A stretch of 64,000 nucleotides of DNA from Tragulus kanchil (lineage: Eukaryota > Chordata > Mammalia > Artiodactyla > Tragulidae). Below are positions 24,015 through 36,189 of this stretch, piece by piece; position 1 is the first letter of the stretch, and the number at the start of each line of letters is the position of its first letter. The stretch covers positions 2,389,501 to 2,453,500 of the forward strand of contig JAIOJX010000001.1 in the NCBI GenBank assembly GCA_022376925.1. Direction: 5' to 3'. Both the position numbers and the translations under genes were made by a program. The notes beneath the pieces were generated by a model. The model had not been told where the DNA came from and did not search any database. It worked only from the letters and a program-made list of their open reading frames with translations.

Positions 24015-26218
24015 CCTCCAGGAGCCCTGGGTGGCAGGCGACCTGGTGTCTTGCTCCCTTGGGCTGTGGAGCTCCCTGGGTGCCCTCAGCTCAGAAGCAG
24101 CAGGGCGAACAGGAGAGCTGAGCTTTCAGTCTCTTTCCAAGGCAGAGGTATCACTGTGCCTTTCCAAAGAGGACAAGGCTTTTGGCTCCCCTGTCCCCCT
24201 GAAACAATCCAGCCACAGAGCCTGCTAGTGGCAGATCCCATCGATAACACCCAGCGGCGCTTGACTCGGCGCCTTCTGTCTGATTGACTCGGCGCCTTCT
24301 GTCTGAGCAGTCTGCTTTCAGGAGACCGCTTGGTGCCTAGCACATGCTCACCACAAACAACCGTGAGCCTGCTGCTCTGGGCTCCCGGGTGAGCCAGACG
24401 GTGGGTCTCCGTGTTCTCATCTACAAAATGGACACAGGAAGAACTAGCTGATCCCAGGTTCCCTTATTCCTGCCGCCTGCAATCCACTCGCAGAGCACCC
24501 TGGCCCCAGGCCTTCTCCTCACAGCCAAACCGTCTCTTGCAGAGCGTGGGAACCAGGCCAGCCTTAGGTGTCTCTCTCCTTAGTGAAAGATCAGAAAACT
24601 AAAACCTACCCTCCCGCGCCGCCAGAAGCGCAGGAGGGATGCTTGGAGAGGGTGAAGATTGTGCATGGGGAAACGGAGGCCCTGAGTCGTCCCGTCACCT
24701 GGCTGGGCTCAGGCCGAGGCCCCCCTTCGTCCCGCCGTGGACTCTGCCGGCGGCCGGCGACTCGACAGCCCTACCTGGTACAGGTGCCCGGCTCGCGGGG
24801 CGGGCGGAGGGTCGGGCGGCCGCGGGGCGAGGGCTCCCTCGGGTGGGCAGCGGGCGCGGACGCGGGGTGCTGGGCGCGGCGGGGAGCACGCAGGGCGGCG
24901 AGAAGGCGCGGACTGGGCTCCGCCCGCAGGAGAACAAACAGGTTTTCTCCGGCGCCCGGAGCCTCGCCCTCGCCCTCCCTCGGCCGGCCCTTCCTCTGCC
25001 CTCTCCCGGGGTAGGTGGCTGCACAGCCTCCCGCCGGGGTCCTCGGCCCGCCCGCCGCGCCCGGCCCGCCCGGCGAGGCCGCTGGGGAAACCAAGGCTCT
25101 GCTCGGTTTGGCACCTCCAGCCCCTCAGACCTCCAGGAGCCCTGGGTGGCAGGCGACCTGGTGTCTTGCTCCCTTGGGCTGTGGAGCTCCCTGGGTGCCC
25201 TCAGCTCAGAAGCAGCAGGGCGAACAGGAGAGCTGAGCTTTCAGTCTCTTTCCAAGGCAGAGGTATCACTGTGCCTTTCCAAAGAGGACAAGGCTTTTGG
25301 CTCCCCTGTCCCCCTGAAACAATCCAGCCACAGAGCCTGCTAGTGGCAGATCCCATCGATAACACCCAGCGGCGCTTGACTCGGCGCCTTCTGTCTGATT
25401 GACTCGGCGCCTTCTGTCTGAGCAGTCTGCTTTCAGGAGACCGCTTGGTGCCTAGCACATGCTCACCACAAACAACCGTGAGCCTGCTGCTCTGGGCTCC
25501 CGGGTGAGCCGGGACGGTGGGTCTCCGTGTTCTCATCTACAAAATGGACACAGGAAGAACTAGCTGATCCCAGGTTCCCTTATTCCTGCCGCCTGCAATC
25601 CACTCGCAGAGCACCCTGGCCCCAGGCCTTCTCCTCACAGCCAAACCGTCTCTTGCAGAGCGTGGGAACCAGGCCAGCCTTAGGTGTCTCTCTCCTTAGT
25701 GAAAGATCAGAAAACTAAAACCTACCCTCCCGCGCCGCCAGAAGCGCAGGAGGGATGCTTGGAGAGGGTGAAGATTGTGCATGGGGAAACGGAGGCCCTG
25801 AGTCGTCCCGTCACCTGGCTGGGCTCAGGCCGAGGCCCCCCTTCGTCCCGCCGTGGACTCTGCCGGCGGCCGGCGACTCGACAGCCCTACCTGGTACAGG
25901 TGCCCGGCTCGCGGGGCGGGCGGAGGGTCGGGCGGCCGCGGGGCGAGGGCTCCCTCGGGTGGGCAGCGGGCGCGGACGCGGGGTGCTGGGCGCGGCGGGG
26001 AGCACGCAGGGCGGCGAGAAGGCGCGGACTGGGCTCCGCCCGCAGGAGAACAAACAGGTTTTCTCCGGCGCCCGGAGCCTCGCCCCTCGCCCCTCCCCTC
26101 GGCCGGCCCCTTCCTCTGCCCTCTCCCGGGGTAGGTGGCTGCACAGCCTCCCGCCGGGGTCCTCGGCCCGCCCGCCGCGCCCGGCCCCGCCCGGCGAGGC
26201 CGCTGGGGAAACCAAGGC
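24015..26218. repeat. Direct duplication D7, unit about 1.115 kb, junction 25130
   Basis: 24015-25129 recurs from 25130. The unit includes the left part of the CpG-rich block. In the first copy, C runs at 24960-25075 are shorter than at 26080-26195 (CTCGCCCTCCCTCGG versus CTCGCCCCTCCCCTCGG), the same end-degradation seen elsewhere. Confidence 0.95.
24261..24306 (+). repeat. Perfect 23-bp tandem duplication (TTGACTCGGCGCCTTCTG...)
   Basis: Two exact head-to-tail copies of a 23-mer with GGCGCC in the middle. Repeated at 25376-25421 because of D7. Unlike D1-D15 this short repeat is in both units and therefore is real sequence. Confidence 0.9.
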
Positions 26219-26470
26219 CGGGGCTGCCCGCGGCGAGCCCAGAGCGAGCTCCTGGAGGCTCTGCCGCGGCGGCGAGCTTCAGGCGACTTGCTCCGGGCTC
26301 GCGGCCCCGGGTTGGGAGGCGTCCACCGCGGGAAGGGCCGTGCTCGGGCGAGGACCTGCACAGATGCTGCGGGTTCATCCTGGGGAGACCTGCCGTTCCT
26401 GGATCCATGTTACAGATGGAGAGCCCAGGCGGGGCGCGCGGCGGGGGCTGTCGGCTGAGATCATGCAGGA
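25815..26470 (-). promoter_or_regulatory. CpG-rich block, candidate ZNF185 promoter / first non-coding exon
   Basis: Very dense in CG dinucleotides and GC boxes, unlike the flanks. A partial copy (about 24700-25110) comes from the direct repeat with junction at 25130. On the minus strand a consensus donor (ACCAG then GTAGGG) sits at 25891/25890 (first copy 24775/24774), a possible splice out of a first exon toward the acceptor at 9953. It is the only CpG-island-like tract seen between NSDHL and ZNF185. No TATA box or coding exon was recognised. Promoter function is inference from composition and position. Confidence 0.5.
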
Positions 26471-26960
26471 AGTCCCGGAGGCTAAGAAGAGAGAACCAGC
26501 TCTCCGGAGGGCGGCGCCCGAAGTTCTCACCCTGGAAGCCATCCTGGGGGACTTGGGGTGCCCAAAGCACTGCAGGCGAGCACCCTGTCAGCCTTGTCAG
26601 GCCGCCCCTGCAAAGCGAGTGGGGAGACACAGCCAGGCCGAGGCCCAGTGCGGTTTGCTGAGTGCCAACCCTTCATTCCTGCTTTTTGAGTACTGGTGTC
26701 ATCGTCGCGTTTGCTGAGTACCTGTGACGGTGAAGGCACTGGGCCAGGATGTCCAGAGCGAGGCCTATGAGGAGGACAGGATCAGACACCATCGATGTCC
26801 CCAGGGCCCTCCGATCCAGCCCTCGGCCCGCTCTCCCAGCCCGGGCCACTGGACCCGCCTCCTCGCTGGTTTCCCTGCCTCTGGTCTTTCTCCCCGTCCA
26901 GTCTCCACACAGAAGTCAGTCAGAGGGTTTGCACAGGGCTCCAAAGCTGCCTGCAGCCCT
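26471..26960. other. Right flank of the CpG-rich block, nothing recognised
   Basis: CpG density falls off here. I see no splice-bounded coding exon or named repeat. Confidence 0.4.
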
Positions 26961-27260
26961 TTGATGGCTTCCCATTGATTTCCAGATAACAGGCAACCTC
27001 TTTAAAGGGCTCGAGGGTTTGGCTGCAGACCTAGCCACTCTCTTTCCTCAGCTCAGTACATTCCAGCCACACTCGCCTCCGTCCACCTTCTGAATCCATC
27101 CTGTCTCCTTGATGCTTTTGCTCCTGGTGCTCAGGTTCCCTAGTGTCTTCTGTCCCCTTGTCTGCTTAGTGAGCTCTTAGTCATGCTTCAAAACTGTACT
27201 CAGGTGTTTGTGAGTCCTTTCCTGACTGCACGGGTCACCCAGGCGAGTAGATCACTTCCT
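26961..27260 (+). mobile_element. L2-like LINE 3' remnant
   Basis: CATTCCAGCCACACTCGCCT, then a C/T-rich stretch and GTGAGTCCTTTCCTGACTGC resemble the 3' end of L2. Diverged and without coding capacity. Confidence 0.5.
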
Positions 27261-28255
27261 TCTCTGTGCTCCCCAGTTCCGCCTGCCCGCATCCATCAAG
27301 CGCAGTGACTGTCACCTTTTATTGTCTATATGGGGAGCCTGGGGAGGGCAGGGTCCTGTCTGAGTCATCACTGGGCCACCGAAACCAGCACAGGGGGTTG
27401 GAGGGGATCAGGAGGCGATTTACACCCAGGAAGCTGGCTTTGTTCTTCTTGAGCTTTATCTGGTAGGGAGGAGGTGGCGCTGTGTCTGTGTGAATATATT
27501 TCTGGAGTGGGGGGTGGGGATTATACCTAAACTAAAAAGTCACTTCAGTTCATCTGTGTCTCTTGCCAACAGACGTTTCTCTGCTTCCAGTCTGGGGGCC
27601 AGCATCTAACACCTTCCCACCCGCGACCTCGGATTGCTGATGGCCACGGACTTGGCTGGGCACCCTAGCTTTTCAGCACGCTCGCTCTGTGACCTAGGGT
27701 GTGTCTCACCTCTCTGGGCCCCCTCACCCTTCCAGAACCCCTCACTTAAAGGGCTAGAGTGCGGAGGTCACAGTCATGGAGTCAACAGAAGGCTGAGAAG
27801 GAAGGCGGCCTTCTCTCCAAGGCCCCAGGACAACCCCATAAGCTCACAAGTGAGAGTGGCGTCCGAAGCCGACAGTGGCCCGTGAGCAGGGGCTGCCTGG
27901 GCTGCCCTGGGCCCTCACAGTCCTCTCATCTGCCTGGCGACTCAGCCCCTGCCAGGCCAGCTCCACCAGGACAGCACCCCCGGAGGCATCAGCCCTGCCT
28001 TAACTCCTCCCTCCCTGCGGGCCGCCAGGCCCTGCAGCCCATCTTGCCTGCAAACAAGTTGGACTCGAATGGTGACTGCCTGGCCCTCCCCTGCCCTGCC
28101 CGCCCGCTCGCTGCCGCCCCCAGCCACCTCCGCCCGCCTTCGCAGCCTCCTCCTCGACTCCTGCCTCTCAAGTATGTGGACCCAGACACACTAAGTGCTC
28201 TTGTCCCACCGGGCCGCTCACAAGATGCCCCCTGCTGGTGACCCTCTATCCAGGC
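27261..28255. other. Unique DNA, nothing recognised
   Basis: GC-rich in its right half; no exon, RNA gene or named repeat was recognised. Confidence 0.4.
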
Positions 28256-30384
28256 CTACCCGTAACACTGGGGCCTTCCGGAACCTCCCCTCGTCCTGCA
28301 GCTTGAGGGCCGAGACTCTGGCTGCTCGCTGTCCCCAGACTGGGCTCTACACCTGCTCGGCTTGAGCCTGGCTCTACTCACAGCTCCTCTTGTGCCTCGA
28401 CCCCCGTCTCTCGCTGCGAGGCTGGCCAGCCCCCCAGGGTCTGGCAGAGTCGTCCTGAAGGCCCTCAGCTTGAGCAGCCCCCTCGCGACAAGCAGGCCCT
28501 CAACAAGGCCTTGCTCTGAGGGTACAAGTGCTGCCTCTGACTCCAGGGGGCCGATAGCTGGGGCCAGGCTGGGCTGCCTGGAAGGAAGACGCGGCCGTGG
28601 GCCGGTGGGGACACCCCCTATGCTGAGCGGAGCCACAAACCAGGAGCAGGCAACGAAGGCAGCAGGGTCTTTGGGAAGCCAGCCAACGACCGAGGCGCGG
28701 GCGGCCGTCTGGAAACAAGCGCCAGAAGTGCCCTGCGGCTCAGGAAGGCCCTCGCAGCCTCCCGGGGGCCCGGAGCAGAACCCAGGCAAGCCAGTCCAGC
28801 CCCAGAGTCGCCGGGTTAGGGAGGGGGACGATGGGTGGGGCCCTGAAAATGGTCTGGCCTCAAAACCAGCCCAGGCAGAGTGCCCTCGCACCAGAGGGGA
28901 CTGGAGCCCAATGCGGACCCAGAGCCTGCCGCGGTGCAAATGGGGAAACAGGTGCAGAGAGGGATGGCGACCAGCAGGGGCCACACAGCCTGTGCCAGGC
29001 GGCAACAGGACTAAAATCAGGGCTCCGGTTCTCAGGTTCCCATGCGGGAGGGCTGGGCTCCTGTCTGTGCCCTAATCCCCGCCTGCCCTCCCTCTTTCTA
29101 GGCCCGCCCTGACACCTCATCCTCCTAAGCTCTTCGACCAGTTTCCACTTGCTGGGTGACTCCGCTGGCTCCAAGCAGGGTGGGTCCCCTTGGGGCAGGG
29201 GTCCCCAAGAGTGGTCATAGCCACAGTGACCCCCATGGAGCCCCAAACCTGTAGGCCAGTCTCTGAATCGATAACGAGCTCTCCGTGTTGCTGGAAGCCG
29301 TCCGACCCTGCGCTCAGGGCTACCCGTAACACTGGGGCCTTCCGAACCTCCCCTCGTCCTGCAGCTTGAGGGCCGAGACTCTGGCTGCTCGCTGTCCCCA
29401 GACTGGGCTCTACACCTGCTCGGCTTGAGCCTGGCTCTACTCACAGCTCCTCTTGTGCCTCGACCCCCGTCTCTCGCTGCGAGGCTGGCCAGCCCCCCAG
29501 GGTCTGGCAGAGTCGTCCTGAAGGCCCTCAGCTTGAGCAGCCCCCTCGCGACAAGCAGGCCCTCAACAAGGCCTTGCTCTGAGGGTACAAGTGCTGCCTC
29601 TGACTCCAGGGGGCCGATAGCTGGGGCCAGGCTGGGCTGCCTGGAAGGAAGACGCGGCCGGGGGCCCGGTGGGGACACCCCCTATGCTGAGCGGAGCCAC
29701 AAACCAGGAGCAGGCAACGAAGGCAGCAGGGTCTTTGGGAAGCCAGCCAACGACCGAGGCGCGGGCGGCCGTCTGGAAACAAGCGCCAGAAGTGCCCTGC
29801 GGCTCAGGAAGGCCCTCGCAGCCTCCCGGGGGCCCGGAGCAGAACCCAGGCAAGCCAGTCCAGCCCCAGAGTCGCCGGGTTAGGGAGGGGGACGATGGGT
29901 GGGGCCCTGAAAATGGTCTGGCCTCAAAACCAGCCCAGGCAGAGTGCCCTCGCACCAGAGGGGACTGGAGCCCAATGCGGACCCAGAGCCTGCCGCGGTG
30001 CAAATGGGGAAACAGGTGCAGAGAGGGATGGCGACCAGCAGGGGCCACACAGCCTGTGCCAGGCGGCAACAGGACTAAAATCAGGGCTCCGGTTCTCAGG
30101 TTCCCATGCGGGAGGGCTGGGCTCCTGTCTGTGCCCTAATCCCCGCCTGCCCTCCCTCTTTCTAGGCCCGCCCTGACACCTCATCCTCCTAAGCTCTTCG
30201 ACCAGTTTCCACTTGCTGGGTGACTCCGCTGGCTCCAAGCAGGGTGGGTCCCCTTGGGGCAGGGGTCCCCAAGAGTGGTCATAGCCACAGTGACCCCCAT
30301 GGAGCCCCAAACCTGTAGGCCAGTCTCTGAATCGATAACGAGCTCTCCGTGTTGCTGGAAGCCGTCCGACCCTGCCGCTCAGGG
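28256..30384. repeat. Direct duplication D8, unit 1.064 kb, junction 29320
   Basis: Offset 1063-1064. Single-base indels sit in G/C runs (CCTGCGCTC at 29308 versus CCTGCCGCTC at 30372; GGCCGTGGGCC versus GGCCGGGGGCCC). The unit contains a MIR-like fragment, which is therefore also doubled. Confidence 0.95.
28935..29045 (+). mobile_element. MIR-like SINE fragment (doubled at 29999-30109)
   Basis: AAATGGGGAAACAGGTGCAG and a downstream GGCCACACAGCC resemble the MIR core. The second copy is due to duplication D8. Confidence 0.5.
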
Positions 30385-31405
30385 CGGGAGGCCCCGCCTG
30401 CCGGGCCTTGCCTGTGCCTGCCCCGCCCGGCCCTCAACCCCTCAACCCGCGCCCCTGGCCTAGCGGCTGGCCCGCTCCCTGACATACGCACGCCCCCTTT
30501 AGGACGTCCTGTCCCCAGCACAAGGCCACCCCCGCTCAGAGGCCAGTCAGGCCCCGCCCCGGCCTGGATGCAGTCCTGGCCTGGAGTAACTCCGGGTCCG
30601 GCGGGGAGAGCAGACCCGCTCGGCTCCACGGGCGGAATCCGCACCGAGGGTTTCCTGCTCTGTCGACAGCGGCCCCTCCGGGAGCAGGGAGGCTGCACGG
30701 GCGGGCCTCCGGGCCACAGGCACGTCTCCCAGCCCTGCAGCCTGAATTCTCGGCTGCCTTTTGAGTCTGCCCTGGTGAAGAGGCCCAGGAAGCTCTCAGC
30801 CAGCGGTCCTGGCCTGTGTGACCTGATGCCCTGGAATGCAGACTGCCTTTTGTCTCTGGCTCTGAAGCAGCCCCAGGCCAGACCTCCAGAGCACGAGTGC
30901 ACGAGCCGAGCCAAGGCTTCGCTGGCAGATAATCCCCACAGGCCCTGAAGAATGGCTTTTCGCTGCTTTAAGAATCATCCACAGATCGGAAAAAGAATGT
31001 TCTAATTGGAAAACCTCCCCGCCATGGTTTTCCGGAGTTTTAGTACAGTTGGCCAGCAAGGAGGCTCCTGGGACGAGGAGGAAGGGAAGTCATGAGGGGG
31101 AGACAGTGGGCTGGCTGCCCAGAGCCCCGCCTTGTCCCCTGAGCCCAGCCGCTCTTAGCAAGGGGCCGTGCTGAGGGTCCATCTGTCAGCTGCCTAGGGA
31201 ATTTGGAGGCTGTCTGGCCCTGCTGGGAGCCCTTCCATCGAGCTGGGGTCCAAGTCCTACCCCCCAGAGGCCCCACTGTTGACTGAGGCTCCCAGGACCC
31301 TCTGGCAGGCCTGGTGCCCACTGAGCATGGTGACCGCGGGCCAAGAAAAGGAAAGATGTGGAAGCTACCACCTGCTCAAGAAACAGGAAGGCTCCCTCAG
31401 CCTGC
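30385..31405. other. Unique DNA, nothing recognised
   Basis: CpG-rich in its first 300 bp (about 30385-30720) but much less than the block at 25.8 kb. No exon recognised. Confidence 0.4.
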
Positions 31406-33598
31406 TGGGGGCCCTGGGCTGGGAGGCCTCTCGGGGCACACAGACTGCACGGGAAAGCTGGGGCTGTCGGCGAGGGTGGATGCTCTTGCTGGGGGCCCTG
31501 CTAAGGCTGGCTTGGCTGATCCACTTCTTGTGGGAGGAGCCAAAGCCACAGCAACCTGAAGGTCTGTACCAAGAGTTGCTGATTTGTTCCTTGGTTTGGG
31601 CAGCACTCACCTGGGAGGGGGAAATGCAAGAGAGCCAAGTTTCTGTGACTCACCTTGGTTTTTCCAGGAATCTCCCCGGTGCTTAGCTGCCTTGATTTCC
31701 TCAAGGGAGTGGCCTTCAAGAGACTGGGGCTGAGGGGAAGACAAATCAGAGGCTACCTCCTTGCCCATCCGGGCAGGAAGGTCACGCCCCCTCAGCGGTG
31801 GAGGGGGCGGTCAGGGGATCACAGCGGTCTGCCTGGGGACGCACCTGGCCCCTGTCTGTTCCACATAGGCCCAGCACACTGTACTTGGCGACCATGAACT
31901 TGACCACATGGCTCTAGGCTCCCTGGCATGATGCCTCCCGTCACTCCCCTTTCTTCCCCCTTTGCCCCCTAGCAACCTTGAGATCTGCTGCTCTCTCACC
32001 AGCATACCCCTCTAGATCACCACTGGCCACGCGTGGTTATTTAAATTTAAATGACTTACAGTGGAATAAAACTGAAGCGTCAATTCCTCCGTCACAATAG
32101 TCACATGTAGCCCTAGATGGCCAGGGGCTGTTGTGACAGACAGCACAGGTCTGAGAAGAGCTCATCCCCGCGGCAAGGTCTGTTGGACATCACCACTCTA
32201 GCCGCTCCACTTCTTAGAAGGAAGCTCTCAACTTCGGCCTTCACTGAGGCTGGGGTCCCTCCCCTAACTGAGGTTCCCTGCCCAACCTCAGCGAAGGGAG
32301 GCCTCCCCTTCTCCCACACTGCGCCTGCTTGGGCTGGACTAATCTGCCTTCGGATGAAAACCTCTCCTCCTTCAAGGCTCAGACCAACATTCAGGCAAGT
32401 GTTTGCATGAGACGCGTTCTTCTTTTCCACCTAGATCTCACCGCTTGAGAAAGTGACTGGGAGAACTGGAAGGGCCGCTTCTTGATGCAGAGCAGCGAGT
32501 GTGGGGGCCCTGGGCTGGGAGGCCTCTCGGGCACACAGACTGCACGGGAAAGCTGGGGCTGTCGGCGAGGGTGGATGCTCTTGCTGGGGGCCCTGCTAAG
32601 GCTGGCTTGGCTGATCCACTTCTTGTGGGAGGAGCCAAAGCCACAGCAACCTGAAGGTCTGTACCAAGAGTTGCTGATTTGTTCCTTGGTTTGGGCAGCA
32701 CTCACCTGGGAGGGGGAAATGCAAGAGAGCCAAGTTTCTGTGACTCACCTTGGTTTTTCCAGGAATCTCCCCGGTGCTTAGCTGCCTTGATTTCCTCAAG
32801 GGAGTGGCCTTCAAGAGACTGGGGCTGAGGGGAAGACAAATCAGAGGCTACCTCCTTGCCCATCCGGGCAGGAAGGTCACGCCCCCTCAGCGGTGGAGGG
32901 GGCGGTCAGGGGATCACAGCGGTCTGCCTGGGGACGCACCTGGCCCCTGTCTGTTCCACATAGGCCCAGCACACTGTACTTGGCGACCATGAACTTGACC
33001 ACATGGCTCTAGGCTCCCTGGCATGATGCCTCCCGTCACTCCCCTTTCTTCCCCCTTTGCCCCCTAGCAACCTTGAGATCTGCTGCTCTCTCACCAGCAT
33101 ACCCCTCTAGATCACCACTGGCCACGCTGGTTATTTAAATTTAAATGACTTACAGTGGAATAAAACTGAAGCGTCAATTCCTCCGTCACAATAGTCACAT
33201 GTAGCCCTAGATGGCCAGGGGCTGTTGTGACAGACAGCACAGGTCTGAGAAGAGCTCATCCCCGCGGCAAGGTCTGTTGGACATCACCACTCTAGCCGCT
33301 CCACTTCTTAGAAGGAAGCTCTCAACTTCGGCCTTCACTGAGGCTGGGGTCCCTCCCCTAACTGAGGTTCCCTGCCCAACCTCAGCGAAGGGAGGCCTCC
33401 CCTTCTCCCACACTGCGCCTGCTTGGGCTGGACTAATCTGCCTTCGGATGAAAACCTCTCCTCCTTCAAGGCTCAGACCAACATTCAGGCAAGTGTTTGC
33501 ATGAGACGCGTTCTTCTTTTCCACCTAGATCTCACCGCTTGTGAGAAAGTGACTGGGAGAACTGGAAGGGGCCGCTTCTTGATGCAGAGCAGCGAGTG
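31406..33598. repeat. Direct duplication D9, unit about 1.095 kb, junction 32502
   Basis: Offset falls from 1096 to 1094 through single-base indels. The end of the first copy lacks bases (CCGCTTGAGAAAG versus CCGCTTGTGAGAAAG; GAAGGGCCGC versus GAAGGGGCCGC). The second copy continues into unique sequence at 33599. Confidence 0.95.
32028..32130 (+). mobile_element. hAT-type non-autonomous DNA transposon remnant (doubled at 33122-33222)
   Basis: TGGTTATTTAAATTTAAATG followed by CACAATAGTCACATGTAGCC resembles a common mammalian hAT-Charlie-derived sequence. Second copy due to D9. Family name uncertain. Confidence 0.5.
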
Positions 33599-33852
33599 TG
33601 GGACCCCAGCCTCCCTGCCAGTGGACCGTCCATCCTCACCCCTCAGGCCTCCCTGCCCTTTGACCTTAACGTGTCTGAAGGCCCTGTCAAGTCCACGGCA
33701 GCTGCCTCTGCCACAGGGCAGCCTACATCTCGCTGTTGCCTCTGTAGCCTCTATTGCAAGGCCGCCACTCTCGGGCCCCTGTCTCCTCTCTGTCTAGTGG
33801 GCCCGTCCAGCTGCTTCCTGATGAAGCACGGCGCCCACTCTCTCGCGTTGTC

Positions 33853-33889
33853 AGACGGATTCTTCACCACTGAGTCACCAGGGCAGCCC
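33853..33889 (+). mobile_element. Bov-tA SINE end fragment
   Basis: GGATTCTTCACCACTGAGTC and ACCAGGGCAGCCC match the end of the ruminant SINE; only about 37 bp remain. Confidence 0.6.
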
Positions 33890-34629
33890 AGTGCCAACTC
33901 TCTCTGCGACTCATGGCAACCTGTCTGTGGGTCTGCTTTCTCCCATCCGTTTGCCCTTTCCTCTGTTCTTGGCCCTCCCTAGCCAGCAGAGAGTCAATGC
34001 CCATCAGTTCAACATGTCTTTTGTTACCATCTGAATTTCCCTTGCTCTCCCGTCCCTCTGTCACCTCCGCTTGACACTGCATCACATCTGGACGCATCTA
34101 CACACCTGCTTTCCTCCTGCCTGCCCCAAGGTGATGACGGCGCCGGCAAAGGTTGCGCATCTGTGCAGAATGGCGCTGACGTACACTGCTGGATTGTACT
34201 TCTCACCTCCGTGAGGACCTCCGTCTTTGTCATTATCCCTTTCTTTTCTGCATCATAAGAAGGTCCTTTATTTGGAGCATTTCCATCATCAACATTAAAA
34301 GAAGAAAAGTCCTCTCACTTGACCCCACGCTGGCCTCTGCTCAGTGTCCCACTTCTCGACTCCTCTACTGAGCAAAACAGGAGTCGTCTGCACTCCCTGT
34401 CTCTACTTCTCACTCTCTCATAAATTCATTCCATCAGGATTTCAACCCTTACAATCATTCTTGTCAGGGTGACCAGTGATTCTCCATGTTGCCAAACCCA
34501 GCGCTCACATCTCTGCCTTCAAGTTAACCTCTTAACCACAGTTGATCACTCCTTCATTATGGAAAAATATGCTTCTCTTGGTTTCCCTGACACTCCACTT
34601 CCCCGCAGGTATTGAAGGCTAAGACACAA

Positions 34630-34815
34630 TACCTGGCACAATACCTGCCTGTGCCAATTAATAGCTGTGTGACCTTGGACAAGTCACTTGCCATCTCTAT
34701 GCTTCCATTTCTCACCTGTCCGAAGGAGGTGACAACCGCAGCATTTACCTGCTGGGGTTGATATGAAGGTTACATTGGCAACAGAGTGCTAAGAATAGAG
34801 CTTGTTACTTGCAGA
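34630..34815 (+). mobile_element. MIR SINE
   Basis: GCTGTGTGACCTTGGACAAG then TCACTTGCCATCTCTATGCT and a GGGGTTGATATGAAGGTTA stretch follow the MIR consensus in order. Plus orientation, diverged. Confidence 0.85.
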
Positions 34816-34839
34816 GATGCTCAACGAAATCACCACGTG

Positions 34840-35290
34840 GATGTTGACGGGGTTCAAAACAGGCTCCCCTCAAACATGGCATGGTGAATGTTGTACAATG
34901 AAGGAGTTTGAGAAAATGGCAGAAACAAGAAGATCTCTCTGACCTTCCCCACACTGCTGCTTTTCTCCTGGAAGCAGCTCGTAAGACTACATGGGAGAGG
35001 TGCCCTTTCCATACCTAGACAAGAAGAGCAGGGGGGAAGAAGTTGAACAAGGAGGCCTTGCTAAGTTCACCCGAGTTTACTACACTTGCTCAAACTCTTC
35101 ATCCTAACCTGGTTTTGCATGACTTTTCACTCTTCATCAAGCCTAGCATAAAAATACTCAGATTTAGCCATTTCTTCTGGGCTTAATTTTCTTATGATGG
35201 CTCCCAAGTTTGTATTAAATAAATGTGTGTGCCTTTCTCCTGTCAATCTTTCTTTGTCAGTCTAATTGCAGATCTATCCAGGATTAACTG
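34840..35290 (+). mobile_element. Possible solitary LTR
   Basis: A region with an AATAAA signal (35218-35223) followed by TTCTCCTGTCAATCTTTCTT and GTCAGTCTAATTGCAG has the ending typical of mammalian endogenous-retrovirus LTRs. No internal viral genes. Family not identified. Confidence 0.4.
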
Positions 35291-36189
35291 AAACTAAACG
35301 CATTCCAATAAAGCTCTTGCACCCTACTCCACACCCCTCAAACCTCGCTTACCTAGGTCTTCCCCATCTCCACTGTGGCACCTCCCAGATGTGCATGTCC
35401 TTTAAGGCCCAGGCGGCAAACCTGATTTTCTTTCCTTCCCTCATCTCCTACATGCAATCAATCAGCAAGTCCTGATCATAGCTCTGCCTCGGAAATACAC
35501 CCAGAGCCCGGTCCGTCTCCCTGCTTCCACTGCGCCACCCTCCTAGCCCACGCCGTCACCCTCGATCCCCCTCTGGTCTTCTGGCTTCCACTCTTGTCCA
35601 CGAATCAGCCAGAGCAGTCTCCGCTGTGCTGCCAGTCTGGTGACTTCACTCCCTCAGCTGTCCAAGATGGAAATTGAGGAACCCTCTGAGACCTCCCTTT
35701 CCCTCTCCCTATTCGGCTCTGATGCCTGCTGTGGTGGCAGCTTCTCCGCATAACTCTCAAGCTCCAAGCTCCCATCACACCGGACTTCTTGCTGATCCCC
35801 ACAGAAACCTTATTCTCTGTCTCCAAGCCTTGGAGTCGGCTGAGCTTCCCCGGCCCTGGTGAACTCCTGCCCTGCACACACCTCTAGCAGGAAGTTGTCC
35901 CTAACCACCAAGACCAGCCAAGTGTCTCTTCCTGGGCTGCCCTTCAACCCCAGCCCTCACGTCCCTACAGACTCACTGTCTCCGGTTTCTCTCCTCCCTT
36001 CCTCTTGGATGTAGGAAACACGTCTCATGCCTGTCTGCTCACGCAAGCACCTGGCAAGGTTCCTGAGTGGGCACACACGAAATATTTGCCAAATGAGTGA
36101 AAGAAGGGATGAAAGTTCATGTCAAATGTGGTATGTTATCAAATAATGCACTGCCTTTTCAAAGCAGTGATTAAAACTGTATCACTCAG
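35291..36189. other. Unique DNA, nothing recognised
   Basis: C/T-rich, low CpG. No exon or named repeat seen. Confidence 0.4.
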
